Position numbers and translations under genes: made by a program. This document shows, one piece after another, positions 41,706 through 50,987 of a DNA stretch of 64,000 nt (position 1 is its first letter; the number at the start of each line of letters is the position of its first letter). The stretch comes from Candidatus Obscuribacterales bacterium. GTDB taxonomy: Bacteria; Cyanobacteriota; Vampirovibrionia; Obscuribacterales; Obscuribacteraceae. The stretch lies in the NCBI GenBank assembly GCA_020050835.1, contig JAGVKB010000095.1, forward strand, positions 1 to 64,000, written 5' to 3'. The notes below the pieces were generated by a model. It searched no databases, was not told the DNA's origin, and was given only the letters and a program-made list of their open reading frames with translations.

Positions 41706-42320
41706 GAGCTTCTTTCCGACCTTATCAACCTTTTCGGAAGCTTGCAGCATGTATCGATAAACTTCTCTGGTCTTGAGAATCTTCTTCACATCATCGAGAG
41801 CGAATAGCTGTCTCATCGCTTGCCGGTAGATCTTTGAGAATCGCGTCTCCGACTTGCAAGCGAGGGAAGCCTGGTCCGAAGCCTCCTTCAGATTGGACTT
41901 GAGATTGGCGAAAGACAGATGCAGACAACGGGTGCCTTCTACAAGAACCTCGGACATGGACCGCAGAAACGAGTCCTTAAGCGACAGCTCGAGCGCTTCA
42001 ATCTCTCGCACGACATACTTGGCACCATTGATCACTTCGTCCAAACGAGCCGAGAGATCATAAATGTCCTCACGATCGAATGGTGTAACAAAAGACTCGA
42101 CCAACTTCCTTTCCAGATTCAGCTTGAGCTGATCCGCCTCTCTCTCCAAATCCCTGACACGCTGACAGTTAGATTCATCGCCTTCTTCAATCCAGGCATG
42201 CAGAGCGAGCACGCCCTCGAGTGTTTTGGCAGCCTGTGTCTCCAGCAAGGCATAAAAGTCTACCGGAGGACTAAAAACTTGAGGCAGTTGCCATCTCTTT
42301 CTAGCTTCCGGCGTGTCCAT
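41679..42320 (-). CDS. DUF47/PhoU-like protein
   Basis: A 213-residue all-helical protein with VDFYALLETQAAKTLEGVLA, VRDLEREADQLKLNLERKLV, FVTPFDREDIYDLSARLDEV and INGAKYVVREIE. This is the pattern of the DUF47 family of PhoU-like proteins, usually partners of Pit phosphate transporters. The F-x-T-P-x-D-R-E-D motif is diagnostic. No pit gene is adjacent in this window. It lies three bases downstream of the response regulator stop and is likely co-transcribed with it. Confidence 0.88.
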   Translation of the reverse strand: MDTPEARKRWQLPQVFSPPVDFYALLETQAAKTLEGVLALHAWIEEGDESNCQRVRDLEREADQLKLNLERKLVESFVTPFDREDIYDLSARLDEVINGAKYVVREIEALELSLKDSFLRSMSEVLVEGTRCLHLSFANLKSNLKEASDQASLACKSETRFSKIYRQAMRQLFALDDVKKILKTREVYRYMLQASEKVDKVGKKLSHIIVKIG

Positions 42321-42323
42321 AGC

Positions 42324-43262
42324 CTACTTTTTTGTCGACACGGCTTGTTCTTCCAGCCTTGTATGGGAAAGATACAACCTGAGCACTGTGGATAATTGTT
42401 CGCATATGAGACGCACGACCTTTTGATCCCCCGGATTGTACTTTTGATTCGGCCAGGGTATCACGACCAGCAACCCCGCTCGGTGTCCAGCCGTATCAAT
42501 CGGTTGAGTGAGCGCATTCTCGTATGGTTGGCCAGTCTTTTGAAAGTCCTCCCGGAACGGAGGCAGCCCGAGCTGTAATGCAACCCTCGAGACATAGGCC
42601 CGAACGCCAGGCTCCTGGCCAGCTTTCGAGACATCCACCATTAAGGTCGAGTAGCGCCAATGGTTGACGACAAGCGCGCAACCGAGATAGTTGAGAATCG
42701 AAGACAAAAGCGCATAAAGCTTCTCCGCAATCGTCTCGAGATCCGATATGTCCTCGCCGATGCGCCTGACTTCGTCGACAATCGTGAACTCGAACAACAA
42801 GCGCTCCAAGAGCTGGTTAAGTTTGCTATTTATCTCTTCGGGGGTCGGAGAATGCGCTGGATCGCCTAGCGCGCGCAGGCGCGGCCGACCGCTGGATTCA
42901 CCCAAGAGCTCCTTAACCGACTTAATCAGGCTGGCGAAACCAGGCTCCTTGGGAATGTATCTATCCGCGCCCGACTTGAGCCCCCAAAAACGATCGAGCG
43001 AACCATCTAACTTAGTGAGTAGCACTACCGGCGTCGCAGCCAGATCTGGGTCGTGTTTCACCAAACGGCACAGCTGGTAACCGTTGATTCCAGACATCAC
43101 AACATCCGAGATGATCAAGTCCGGCTGCTCGTTGTAAGCTCGGGCCAATCCCTCGGCGCCATTTTGCGCTCCGACCACCGCATAACCTTCACCCTCAAGC
43201 GTGCGCTTGATGGTGAGCAGCTGCGTTGGGCTATCTTCTATCAACAACAGTCTGTGGGTCAT
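42324..43262 (-). CDS. Response regulator with C-terminal GAF-like domain
   Basis: A 312-residue protein. Residues 1-120 are a receiver domain: acidic pair in LLIEDSPTQ, phosphoacceptor Asp in DLIISDVVM, Thr in VVLLTKLDG and conserved Lys in YIPKEPG. This short-signature type is common in PilG/PilH-like and chemotaxis-like regulators. The second half has a helical linker (SKLNQLLERLLFEFTIVDEV) and a GAF-like alpha/beta fold without a DNA-binding domain. Co-transcribed with the DUF47 gene. Output is probably by protein contact. Confidence 0.8.
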   Translation of the reverse strand: MTHRLLLIEDSPTQLLTIKRTLEGEGYAVVGAQNGAEGLARAYNEQPDLIISDVVMSGINGYQLCRLVKHDPDLAATPVVLLTKLDGSLDRFWGLKSGADRYIPKEPGFASLIKSVKELLGESSGRPRLRALGDPAHSPTPEEINSKLNQLLERLLFEFTIVDEVRRIGEDISDLETIAEKLYALLSSILNYLGCALVVNHWRYSTLMVDVSKAGQEPGVRAYVSRVALQLGLPPFREDFQKTGQPYENALTQPIDTAGHRAGLLVVIPWPNQKYNPGDQKVVRLICEQLSTVLRLYLSHTRLEEQAVSTKK

Positions 43263-43434
43263 ACTTCAACCTGTCTGAGCGATGGACCAAACCGGCTCAC
43301 CTTTATTAAACCGCACTCGTATTATCCCCGTAAAAGAAGCGAGTTACTCTAAATTATGCACGGCGAATTTACCTGCAATTTACAGACGTTGAGCGACAAA
43401 GGACAGCTGCCGCCCAGGTTTGAGATTCAGCATC

Positions 43435-46400
43435 TCACGGCTCCAAACCAATCTCCTTTGAAAGCTCCTTGGCGGCTTGGTCAACCTTCCTGATCGGCCG
43501 ATCGCCAGGCAGCGCTTGCTCGTATTTCAAGCGATGCGCTCGCGCCTGCTCAGGCTGTCCCAGGTGAGAGTAAACAACTGAGGCCAGGATATCGGCGCGG
43601 CTGTCGTTGGGTGACAGCCGTTGGAAGGTCGTGAGGTTGGCCAAAGCAAGCCTCCAGTTCTGGACCTTGGCAAAATAGGCGCAGGCAAACAAGGGCGGCT
43701 CAGGGCTGCCAGGATTCAAACAGCTGGCGATTCGCAATTGGCGCAAGCCTTCGTCCACTTGCCCGCTTCTCAAGAGCCCTTTGGAAAGCCAGAGCCTGGC
43801 CAAGAATTGATTTGGGTCTAGTTTCAATGACGCACGGATGTATCGCTCAAAAGAGCCGATCTCATTCAACCTCAGCTGACAATAGCCAAGCAACCAAAGC
43901 GCATCTACGTTCAGCGGGTCCGACGAAGATAAAGACTCGAACAGTTTTTTTGCCTCCTGGAATTTCCCTCTAGAAAGTAAATGCTCAGCTTCTATTTGAA
44001 TCGAGTCCTCAGGCGAAATGCTGGTCTGCCCAGAAAGAAACAATGCTCGGTTTGGCTTCGTAGTCGACAACTCCTCGAGGTTGCGCGCCAAAAAATCATC
44101 CGGACTGCAAAGCTGCTTGGGAAGGTCGAATTCCAGAAGCAGATTGTCATCCGTATTCAGGCGATGATCTTCGGTCCGACAGCCTAGATCATTATTGAAA
44201 GCTTTCAACTCGCTGGGACCTTTGATCATCATATCTATGAGATCCGAGACTTGATGCAGTCCGACTCGGAGCAGATCTTTTCTAATGGCCGGACTGGAAA
44301 GACGTTTCGCAAGGATGCCTGCATCTACATTTGCAGTACCATTCCAGCCGATCAAGATGAGCTCGCCCGCGCCGGCGGGATGAAACACTACGCATTCCGG
44401 GAAGACTCCAGCGAAAGTACGGCAGAGAACCGCCAAATATTCAGGCGTAATTGAGTAAAGTTGGATCCACTGGCAAAACAATCCGCCGGTCGCCAGCCGG
44501 CTTCTGCCCAGTGTCCAGAACTCAGTAGTGAACAGGTCGCCGGCACCATTTACCCAAGGTTCGGCCGGTTGCGAGACGATCGCATCATACTTTTGTGTCG
44601 TGGAAGCCAACAGATATCGTCCGTCGGTTTCCTTCAAGCTGATTCGACCTGTCTTGAAACTCTCCGCTTTGAGTGGAGCACCGTTTACTTCCGAGAAAAA
44701 CCGCTCGGCATCCAACACGCTCGGCTCCAGCTCAGCCACAGTCAATCTCTTCAAATCCGGACTCTTCAACATGGAGCCACAGGTGGTACCACTGCCGAAC
44801 CCAATTACAAGCGCGGTTTTTACGGGCTGCCGGCTGATTAGAATGGGAAGTTGTCCAAGTAATACCTGCGTTTTCAAGTCGCACGATGGAGACGGCAAGT
44901 CCGGATCGGCTGGTACGGATACTTCGACCTTGCCATCATTTTTCAAGTAAACGATATTTGCTGCTGGAACCTTGCCGACTGAAACTGTCGTATTTGCCCC
45001 TTCCCGATAAAACAAGATGGACTCGAGCCCGCTTGCAGTTTTCGTTTCGTCTGTTTTGCTTACGGTCGATTGTGCCGGATTGCCGGCGGGCAGGTTAACC
45101 TTTGCGAATTCCTGATTGACAGTTACGGTTAAAAAGGAAACGCCGCTGGACATGAGCGCCTGATCCCAACGCGGTGTGAGCCAAACAAAACAAGCTGAGG
45201 TCAAAAGAAAGGAAAGCAGACAGAAAAAAACAGTTGCGCTTCGATTTCCCAAACCAGAAGAACGGCCGCCCTGCCAGCTGGCATACAAAACAAGCGCTAG
45301 CCCGATTTCGGCGCAGGCACAAAGTAAGATGGTCGTCTGAATTCCACTGCCGAACAGTGCCCCGATTGCCGGCATGACCACAAAGCCTGCTAACCAGGCG
45401 CCGGCGATGGCACCGGTGGTGCTACAAGCATACATTCGCCCCAACCGAGAAGCGGCTTGCGCTGGTTCATCCAGCACCAGTTGAACCGCTGTCGGAAAGA
45501 CCGCTCCCAGGAAGACAGCCGGCGGCAAAACGGCCAGCGCGCAAGCGAGCGTTCGGGCGGACATAATCGCAGTAAAATCGAGCGCTCCGCTCAGGCCGGC
45601 TGTCCAATTTTGCAGAACTACCAACAGCCATGGCATTGCAGCAATCACAAAGAGAGAAAAAAAGATCAAAACCCCAGCACCACATTGCACGACAGCGAAC
45701 GCTATCACACCAGACTTTCGCGACTGCCCGAACCTTACAGACAACCAAGAGCCACCGGACAAGCCGGCAAGAAAGACTGCCAGCACACAACTGAACGCAT
45801 ATGTGCTCGATCCGAAGACCAGACAAAAGAATCTGATCCAGGCCAGCTCCAACATCATAGAAAGGGCGCCAGAAACCGAAACCACCAGCATCGTTAAGAC
45901 AATCAACCAGACTGGGGCGGGCAAGCCTGAATGTACGCCGGTCGGCTCAGCTGATTCAACCGGCGCCGCCGGATGAACTACCTTCGCCTGCTCGCCAATA
46001 CTGACACGACTCAGCCACAGCGCCACGATTGCCAGTAAAAGGTTAACCCCGGCAGTCGCAAAAAGCGACGGAGCCAAGCCGAGATTAGGCAAGAGAAAAA
46101 ATCCGGCGATAGCAGTTCCGACTACCGCCCCGGTAGTGTTTGCAGCGTACAAGGAGGCCGCTTCCCGCCCGGGACTTAGCGCTCCGGCCGAGAAAAAACC
46201 GGCCAATACAGGAAGCGTTGCTCCAATCAGTACGGTGGGAACTCCCAGCACCAGCACCGCGAGCAAGCAACGAGTGGCATTGAGCAAGATCAAGTTATCG
46301 CCTGCCACTTGCGCTATCAGCGGGCAGATCAGATTGGCAGCTGATTGACCCGACAACAGAGCCAGAAGCAAGCCGCACATGCCAATCCCAAGCTCAATCA

Positions 46401-46704
46401 AGGCGTATGTCCTGAGCTGACAGCTCAACTGCCCAAAGTGCTTGCCAGCCAAGAATGCTCCGATCGCCAGACCAGCCATAAAGACAGCCAGAATTGTCGA
46501 GCTGGACAAGAGAGTTGCGCCAAAAATGCGCAGCAAAAACCGTGAGCAGATAACTTCGTAAACAAGTGCAGTCGAACCGGACAGGAAGAAACAGAACAAA
46601 AGCACTCTGGCAACTGTCGAATCGGACAAGGCGACCGCTGTCGATTCGGCTCTGTCGTCGTGGGCAGACTCTATCACAAGCGCTCCAGCAGGCTCATAGC
46701 TCAT
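43435..46704 (-). CDS. Fused MFS-like transporter / spermidine-synthase-like / TPR protein
   Basis: A 1089-residue protein in three parts. About twelve or more hydrophobic segments cover residues 30-490, with MFS/spermidine-synthase-associated features (FFLSGSTALVYEVICSRFLL, VFMAGLAIGAFLAG). A cytoplasmic spermidine-synthase-like Rossmann domain follows, with ALVIGFGSGTTCGS near residue 630, VAELEPSVLDAERFF and DAIVSQPAEPWVNGAG. The C-terminal 200 residues contain tetratricopeptide-like helices (AEHLLSRGKFQEAKKLFESL). The SAM-like loop is kept, but substrate residues cannot be judged. This fusion type is known in diverse bacteria; the TPR extension is less usual. Confidence 0.85.
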   Translation of the reverse strand: MSYEPAGALVIESAHDDRAESTAVALSDSTVARVLLFCFFLSGSTALVYEVICSRFLLRIFGATLLSSSTILAVFMAGLAIGAFLAGKHFGQLSCQLRTYALIELGIGMCGLLLALLSGQSAANLICPLIAQVAGDNLILLNATRCLLAVLVLGVPTVLIGATLPVLAGFFSAGALSPGREAASLYAANTTGAVVGTAIAGFFLLPNLGLAPSLFATAGVNLLLAIVALWLSRVSIGEQAKVVHPAAPVESAEPTGVHSGLPAPVWLIVLTMLVVSVSGALSMMLELAWIRFFCLVFGSSTYAFSCVLAVFLAGLSGGSWLSVRFGQSRKSGVIAFAVVQCGAGVLIFFSLFVIAAMPWLLVVLQNWTAGLSGALDFTAIMSARTLACALAVLPPAVFLGAVFPTAVQLVLDEPAQAASRLGRMYACSTTGAIAGAWLAGFVVMPAIGALFGSGIQTTILLCACAEIGLALVLYASWQGGRSSGLGNRSATVFFCLLSFLLTSACFVWLTPRWDQALMSSGVSFLTVTVNQEFAKVNLPAGNPAQSTVSKTDETKTASGLESILFYREGANTTVSVGKVPAANIVYLKNDGKVEVSVPADPDLPSPSCDLKTQVLLGQLPILISRQPVKTALVIGFGSGTTCGSMLKSPDLKRLTVAELEPSVLDAERFFSEVNGAPLKAESFKTGRISLKETDGRYLLASTTQKYDAIVSQPAEPWVNGAGDLFTTEFWTLGRSRLATGGLFCQWIQLYSITPEYLAVLCRTFAGVFPECVVFHPAGAGELILIGWNGTANVDAGILAKRLSSPAIRKDLLRVGLHQVSDLIDMMIKGPSELKAFNNDLGCRTEDHRLNTDDNLLLEFDLPKQLCSPDDFLARNLEELSTTKPNRALFLSGQTSISPEDSIQIEAEHLLSRGKFQEAKKLFESLSSSDPLNVDALWLLGYCQLRLNEIGSFERYIRASLKLDPNQFLARLWLSKGLLRSGQVDEGLRQLRIASCLNPGSPEPPLFACAYFAKVQNWRLALANLTTFQRLSPNDSRADILASVVYSHLGQPEQARAHRLKYEQALPGDRPIRKVDQAAKELSKEIGLEP

Positions 46705-46799
46705 TATTTCACAGCCGGCAGACCAAGGATTGAACCTTTGTCAAACTGACAGCGTATAAATAAATGAGTCCCTCCATTTAGGCTAGAATCACGAGAATA

Positions 46800-47618
46800 G
46801 TGATTCTCAATACGATTACCCTTCACAACTTCATGAGCTATGCTGACGCGCAGCTCGATCTCGGCTCGATTACAGTCGCTTGTCTGGCCGGTCCCAACGG
46901 CGCCGGCAAATCAGCCTTGCTCGACGCCGTTACCTGGGCGCTCTGGGAGTCTGCCCGCTCTACTTCCGATGAACTAATCCGCCTGGGAGAAAGAGAGATG
47001 TGGGTAGAAGTCGGCTTCGAGCTGGAAGGGCAGAGTTACCGAGTTAAGCGCTCACGGCTGAAAGCCGCCGGCAAATCCGGCGGGAAAGCATCCTCCAAGG
47101 GCGGACTCGAGCTGCAGATGCAAAACGCTGACGGCTGGCTCAGCCTCACCGCCAATTCTATGAGGGATACTCAAAAACAGCTATTCGAGCTGCTGCGCAT
47201 GGACTACGATACCTTCGTTAACAGCGCTTACCTGCGACAAGGTCGAGCCGATGAGTTTACGACCAGATTGCCGTCGGAGCGCAAACAGATATTAGGCGAA
47301 ATACTTGGTTTGAACTTTTTCGACCGCTTGCAAGAGCTCTCGCGCGAACGGGCCAAAGAGCTGAAGTCAAGGGTGGAAGCGCTCCAAGCGGGGCTAGTCG
47401 AACTGCCGGAAATCGAGAAAACCCTTGAGAGCCTTCAAGCCGAATTGCTTGAAAGAGACGCGCAGCAAGCCGAAATGTCAGACAAGGTCGGCTTTCATGA
47501 CGACCAGCTGACCAAACTGAAGGACAGTTTGAAGCAGCTGCATCTGACCGAACAGAGATTGGCTTCGCAACAGCTGCGCAAGACTGAGCTAGAGTCAGAC
47601 CTCGCTTCACTGGCATAG
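46800..47618 (+). CDS. sbcC: SbcC/Rad50-like nuclease ATPase, N-terminal part (cut by in-frame TAG)
   Basis: This 272-codon segment begins at GTG 46800 with ILNTITLHNFMSYADAQLDL and the Walker A motif GPNGAGKSAL. ELLRMDYDTFVNSAYLRQGR and RKQILGEILGLNFFDRLQEL follow, all typical of SbcC/Rad50, then the first coiled-coil arm. It ends at TAG 47616-47618 in mid coiled coil. The same frame continues without shift into the next feature. A single C-to-T change in CAG would explain the stop. As it stands the fragment would lack the hook and the second ATPase half. No sbcD is adjacent. Confidence 0.8.
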   Translation: MILNTITLHNFMSYADAQLDLGSITVACLAGPNGAGKSALLDAVTWALWESARSTSDELIRLGEREMWVEVGFELEGQSYRVKRSRLKAAGKSGGKASSKGGLELQMQNADGWLSLTANSMRDTQKQLFELLRMDYDTFVNSAYLRQGRADEFTTRLPSERKQILGEILGLNFFDRLQELSRERAKELKSRVEALQAGLVELPEIEKTLESLQAELLERDAQQAEMSDKVGFHDDQLTKLKDSLKQLHLTEQRLASQQLRKTELESDLASLA

Positions 47619-47642
47619 CTGGAAAAGGAGCTCTCCGGCAAC

Positions 47643-49826
47643 GTGACTGAGCTGACTGAACTGCTCTTGCGCTCGGCCGAAATTGAAGCTCAAGCCGCCG
47701 AATACGAACAGCTCAAGAACGAAGTGGAAATCCTGGATCGCAATGCCCTTCTAGTGCAGGAGCATTCAATCAAACAGGTGGAGGGCCGCGCGGCTTTGGC
47801 CAATCTCCGCAGCCGCCTGGAGGTGCAACTCGATAATCTCAAGGCTGCTTCCCTGGAGCTCGAGGGAAAGCAAAAGCAATTAACAAAGCAACCGGATGAG
47901 ATTGAAAAGATTGAGCTCGGTTATCGCCAGTATCACGAGCTGCTCAAGGAGGAATCAGTCCTGTCCGTCCGGCAAGAGTCGTTTACACAATTAACATCCC
48001 GAGCCGACCAGCTTCATTGCCTGGTGCAGGAAGCGCGCATACGCATGGAGGCGGAACTGGACCAAAAGAGTATGGCGGCAGAAGAGTTGGAAAGCCTGCT
48101 GGCGAGCCGGCAAAGCCTGGATGAAGAGAAGCGTCTCCTTTCCGAGCAGGCAATGGTGCTAGACAAACTCGAAGCCGAATTCGAGCTTGTCGAGCAGAAG
48201 GGCTTGTCCATGAAGTCGGATATGGAGGCAGTTGATCTTGAAATCAAGGGACTGAAAGTCAAACAATCCGAGAATAGAGCCAAAGTTAACGAGCTCAAAC
48301 AGCACTGCGACTCGAGTATCTGTCCGCTTTGTTCGGCCCCCATCGTCGATCGCCTGGCGGTGATTAATCGATACAGTCAAGAGAACGCCGCGATTGACCG
48401 CCAGATCTCCACCCTGGAAGAAAAGGCAGGATCGCTTGATGGGCAACGCAAGAGCTTGCGCAAGCAGTATACCGAGCTCAAGCAAAAACTGGACGGCAGA
48501 AAGTCGCTTGACGGTAAGATTGGGCAATTCAACGAGAAGTTAGCCTCGATTGAAAGGGCCGGTAACAGCGCTAAGGACCTCATGGACGAGGTAGCTCGCC
48601 TGCGGAAACGTATTGCAGAACAAGACTTTGCCCAGGTAGAGCGCGAGAGTCTAATCAACGTCAAAACCGAGATTCACAAACTGGATTTCGATCCGGTCAT
48701 TTATGCCAATTTGCAAGCCCAGATTCGGATGCAGCGCCACTGCGAAGCTCGCTATCAGCAGCTCAAACGCGATCAAGCCGAGCTAAAGAAAGTGAGCGAG
48801 CAAATTCCAACCGTGAAAAAACAGCTGGAAGAGCTGTCCCATCAACTGACGAATCAGGACTATGGCGCGCCCGTGCGCGCTGAGCTTATGGCGCTGGCAG
48901 AAATTGTCAGGCAGCTCAATTATGACCAGGCCATCCATCAGGAGTTGAAGCAAAAGCTGGCCGACCGCATCTCGGCGCAAGAGATCATGAGACGCCTGGA
49001 AAAGGCGCGCGGCGAACATGTTGCAGCCGAGCAAGCGCTTCAGTCCTGCCGTTCGAGTCTTTCGGTCAAGCAGGAGCTTAACGCAAAGATCTCTGCTGAG
49101 CTTTCCGGCTGGCAAGAGCAGGTACTTTCATTGCCGGCGCTGGAAAGACAGATCGCCGAATTGGAAAGTCATCTGTTCGAGTGGAGAACGAATCGGGAAG
49201 AACTCTCCTTGCAAGCAGCAGTGCTTCGATCGCGCCTCTGTCAGCTGACGGACTCCAAGGACAGGTTGAATGAGCGACAGAAAGAATTAGATCAGGCGCG
49301 GTTAGAATTGGACGACTATCAGTTTTTAGCCGAGGCATTCGGCAAAAAGGGGATTCAGGCCGTTATAATCGAAAACGCGATACCGGAGCTGGAATCCGAG
49401 GCCAACCAGATACTTTCTCGGCTATCGGAGAACCAGATGCACGTTGCTTTGGCTACCCAGCACAGAACCAAAGCCGGTAGCATGGTCGAGACGCTCGATC
49501 TGCTGATTGGAGACGGCGTAGGCACACGTAGCTACGAGTTGTACAGCGGCGGCGAAGCATTCAAGGTCAATTTTGCTTTACGAGTAGCACTTTCCAGGCT
49601 GTTGACTCGGCGAGCCGGAGCAAAACTCGAAACGTTGATCATCGATGAGGGATTCGGGTCACAAGACGAGGCAAGCCGCGAGCGCCTGGTCAGAGCAATC
49701 GGGTCGATCAAGCAAGATTTCGCCAAGATTCTGGTAATCACCCATATCGCCGAAGTCAGAGAGCTTTTCCCGGCTCATATAAACATCAGCAAACGAGGCG
49801 GCAGCTCCCAGATCTCCATCGTGTAA
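47643..49826 (+). CDS. sbcC: SbcC/Rad50-like nuclease ATPase, C-terminal part
   Basis: In the same frame as the preceding segment, open from immediately after its TAG; the first possible start is GTG 47643, without a good ribosome binding site. It carries the remainder of the first coiled coil, the zinc hook CPLC (SSICPLCSAPIVDR), the return coiled coil, the ABC signature region SYELYSGGEAFKVNFALRVA and Walker B TLIIDEGFGSQDE, and finishes with ILVITHIAEVREL. Together the two parts span 1009 codons, the normal SbcC length. Either a recent nonsense mutation, a sequencing error or read-through. Confidence 0.8.
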   Translation: MTELTELLLRSAEIEAQAAEYEQLKNEVEILDRNALLVQEHSIKQVEGRAALANLRSRLEVQLDNLKAASLELEGKQKQLTKQPDEIEKIELGYRQYHELLKEESVLSVRQESFTQLTSRADQLHCLVQEARIRMEAELDQKSMAAEELESLLASRQSLDEEKRLLSEQAMVLDKLEAEFELVEQKGLSMKSDMEAVDLEIKGLKVKQSENRAKVNELKQHCDSSICPLCSAPIVDRLAVINRYSQENAAIDRQISTLEEKAGSLDGQRKSLRKQYTELKQKLDGRKSLDGKIGQFNEKLASIERAGNSAKDLMDEVARLRKRIAEQDFAQVERESLINVKTEIHKLDFDPVIYANLQAQIRMQRHCEARYQQLKRDQAELKKVSEQIPTVKKQLEELSHQLTNQDYGAPVRAELMALAEIVRQLNYDQAIHQELKQKLADRISAQEIMRRLEKARGEHVAAEQALQSCRSSLSVKQELNAKISAELSGWQEQVLSLPALERQIAELESHLFEWRTNREELSLQAAVLRSRLCQLTDSKDRLNERQKELDQARLELDDYQFLAEAFGKKGIQAVIIENAIPELESEANQILSRLSENQMHVALATQHRTKAGSMVETLDLLIGDGVGTRSYELYSGGEAFKVNFALRVALSRLLTRRAGAKLETLIIDEGFGSQDEASRERLVRAIGSIKQDFAKILVITHIAEVRELFPAHINISKRGGSSQISIV

Positions 49827-49982
49827 CAAAGACCGTTGTCCGTTTAAATCGTCATCGCCAGCCACAAAAGCATGCTCATGCAACAACGGCCGGTGCTGCC
49901 AGCTTCATTAAGGCGTTGCCTCCAGGCCAGTCGTTGTGTTACTTTGGACTCTCCTCACTGGCATTCAGCAAAGCGGTGGTTC

Positions 49983-50957
49983 ATGGACGAACAAGAGCTC
50001 AAGCAGACCCTCACCCAGCTTCAGCAGCAACAAAATTCCTTGCTGGAAGAGCTGAGAAACAGCTCGCGGGAAAAGAAGGACAGCTGGGACAAGATTCAAT
50101 GTGTGGCGCCAATACTCTCCGGGCTGTTGATCGGTGGCTTCGGAGCGTTCATCGGCTACTCGTACAACCAGCAGCAGATTAAACTGCTTGAAGCCGAAAC
50201 GATCGAAAGGTTTATTCCGCACTTGGCTGGCAATGAAAAAACCAAGAAAGCGGCGATTCTCGCCATGTCCTCTCTAACGAATGCCGAACTGGCGATAAAA
50301 ATGGCTTCTCTCTTTGCCAGCGAAGGGACGGTGTCCGCACTCGAATCAATCGCTCAAACCGGGGACAGCAAAGATCGAACTGTCGCATCAACCGCTCTGG
50401 CTAAAGCATTCAACAGCATGGCTCAAAAGAGCCTTGATGAAAATAGCGTCGATCAAGCCGCGCTCTACTTGCGCAAAGCTCTGGCCATCAAAGAGACGCT
50501 TGATGGTCCGGACAGCTCCGACCTCTGCTCGAGCCTCGACAAGCTCGCCGAGCTTTACGTCTCTCAAGGCAAGCTTGCGCTCGCCGAGCCACTCTTTAGG
50601 CGCAGTTTGAACATCAAGCAGAAAACTGTCGGGCAGGAAGCCCCGGTCACTGTTCAATCTATGCGCAGATTAGCTGATCTCCTGGAGCAGCGCGGCGACA
50701 TCGCCGAAGCGGCTGCGCTGAAACGACAATCGCAGCAGGCTACCAATCCATCACTGGCCCAAGATCCGCTCACAGCCGAAGCAAGCAATAATAGCAAGGA
50801 AGGCGGCGAAGACCATTTGGAAGCAAAGCCGGCTGAAGAGCAGGTACAGACCGAGCTGGATAACATCAAGCCGTCCGAGCATTCCGAATCGAACAAGAAT
50901 TCTATAAACGAGACTGACTCGGGCGAAAGTCCAAACGAGCCGGGCAAGCAATCGTAA
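49983..50957 (+). CDS. Membrane-anchored TPR protein
   Basis: The 324-residue protein starts at ATG 49983. A coiled coil rich in Gln (LKQTLTQLQQQQNSLLEELR) precedes one transmembrane helix (PILSGLLIGGFGAFIGYSY). A helical region follows, then tetratricopeptide repeats (DQAALYLRKALAIKETLDGP, LYVSQGKLALAEPLFRRSLN) of the kind seen in kinesin-light-chain-like TPRs. The C-terminal 80 residues are acidic low complexity. The frame is open upstream to 49872, but no better start is apparent. Role unknown; TPRs suggest protein scaffolding. Confidence 0.7.
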   Translation: MDEQELKQTLTQLQQQQNSLLEELRNSSREKKDSWDKIQCVAPILSGLLIGGFGAFIGYSYNQQQIKLLEAETIERFIPHLAGNEKTKKAAILAMSSLTNAELAIKMASLFASEGTVSALESIAQTGDSKDRTVASTALAKAFNSMAQKSLDENSVDQAALYLRKALAIKETLDGPDSSDLCSSLDKLAELYVSQGKLALAEPLFRRSLNIKQKTVGQEAPVTVQSMRRLADLLEQRGDIAEAAALKRQSQQATNPSLAQDPLTAEASNNSKEGGEDHLEAKPAEEQVQTELDNIKPSEHSESNKNSINETDSGESPNEPGKQS

Positions 50958-50987
50958 CGGTCTGAGCGAAGGTTAGCAGCCTCGCTG

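Noticed and set aside
47616..47618. Amber codon in sbcC as evidence of TAG reassignment
   Set aside because: TAG ends several other well-supported genes in the window, so it is a normal stop here.
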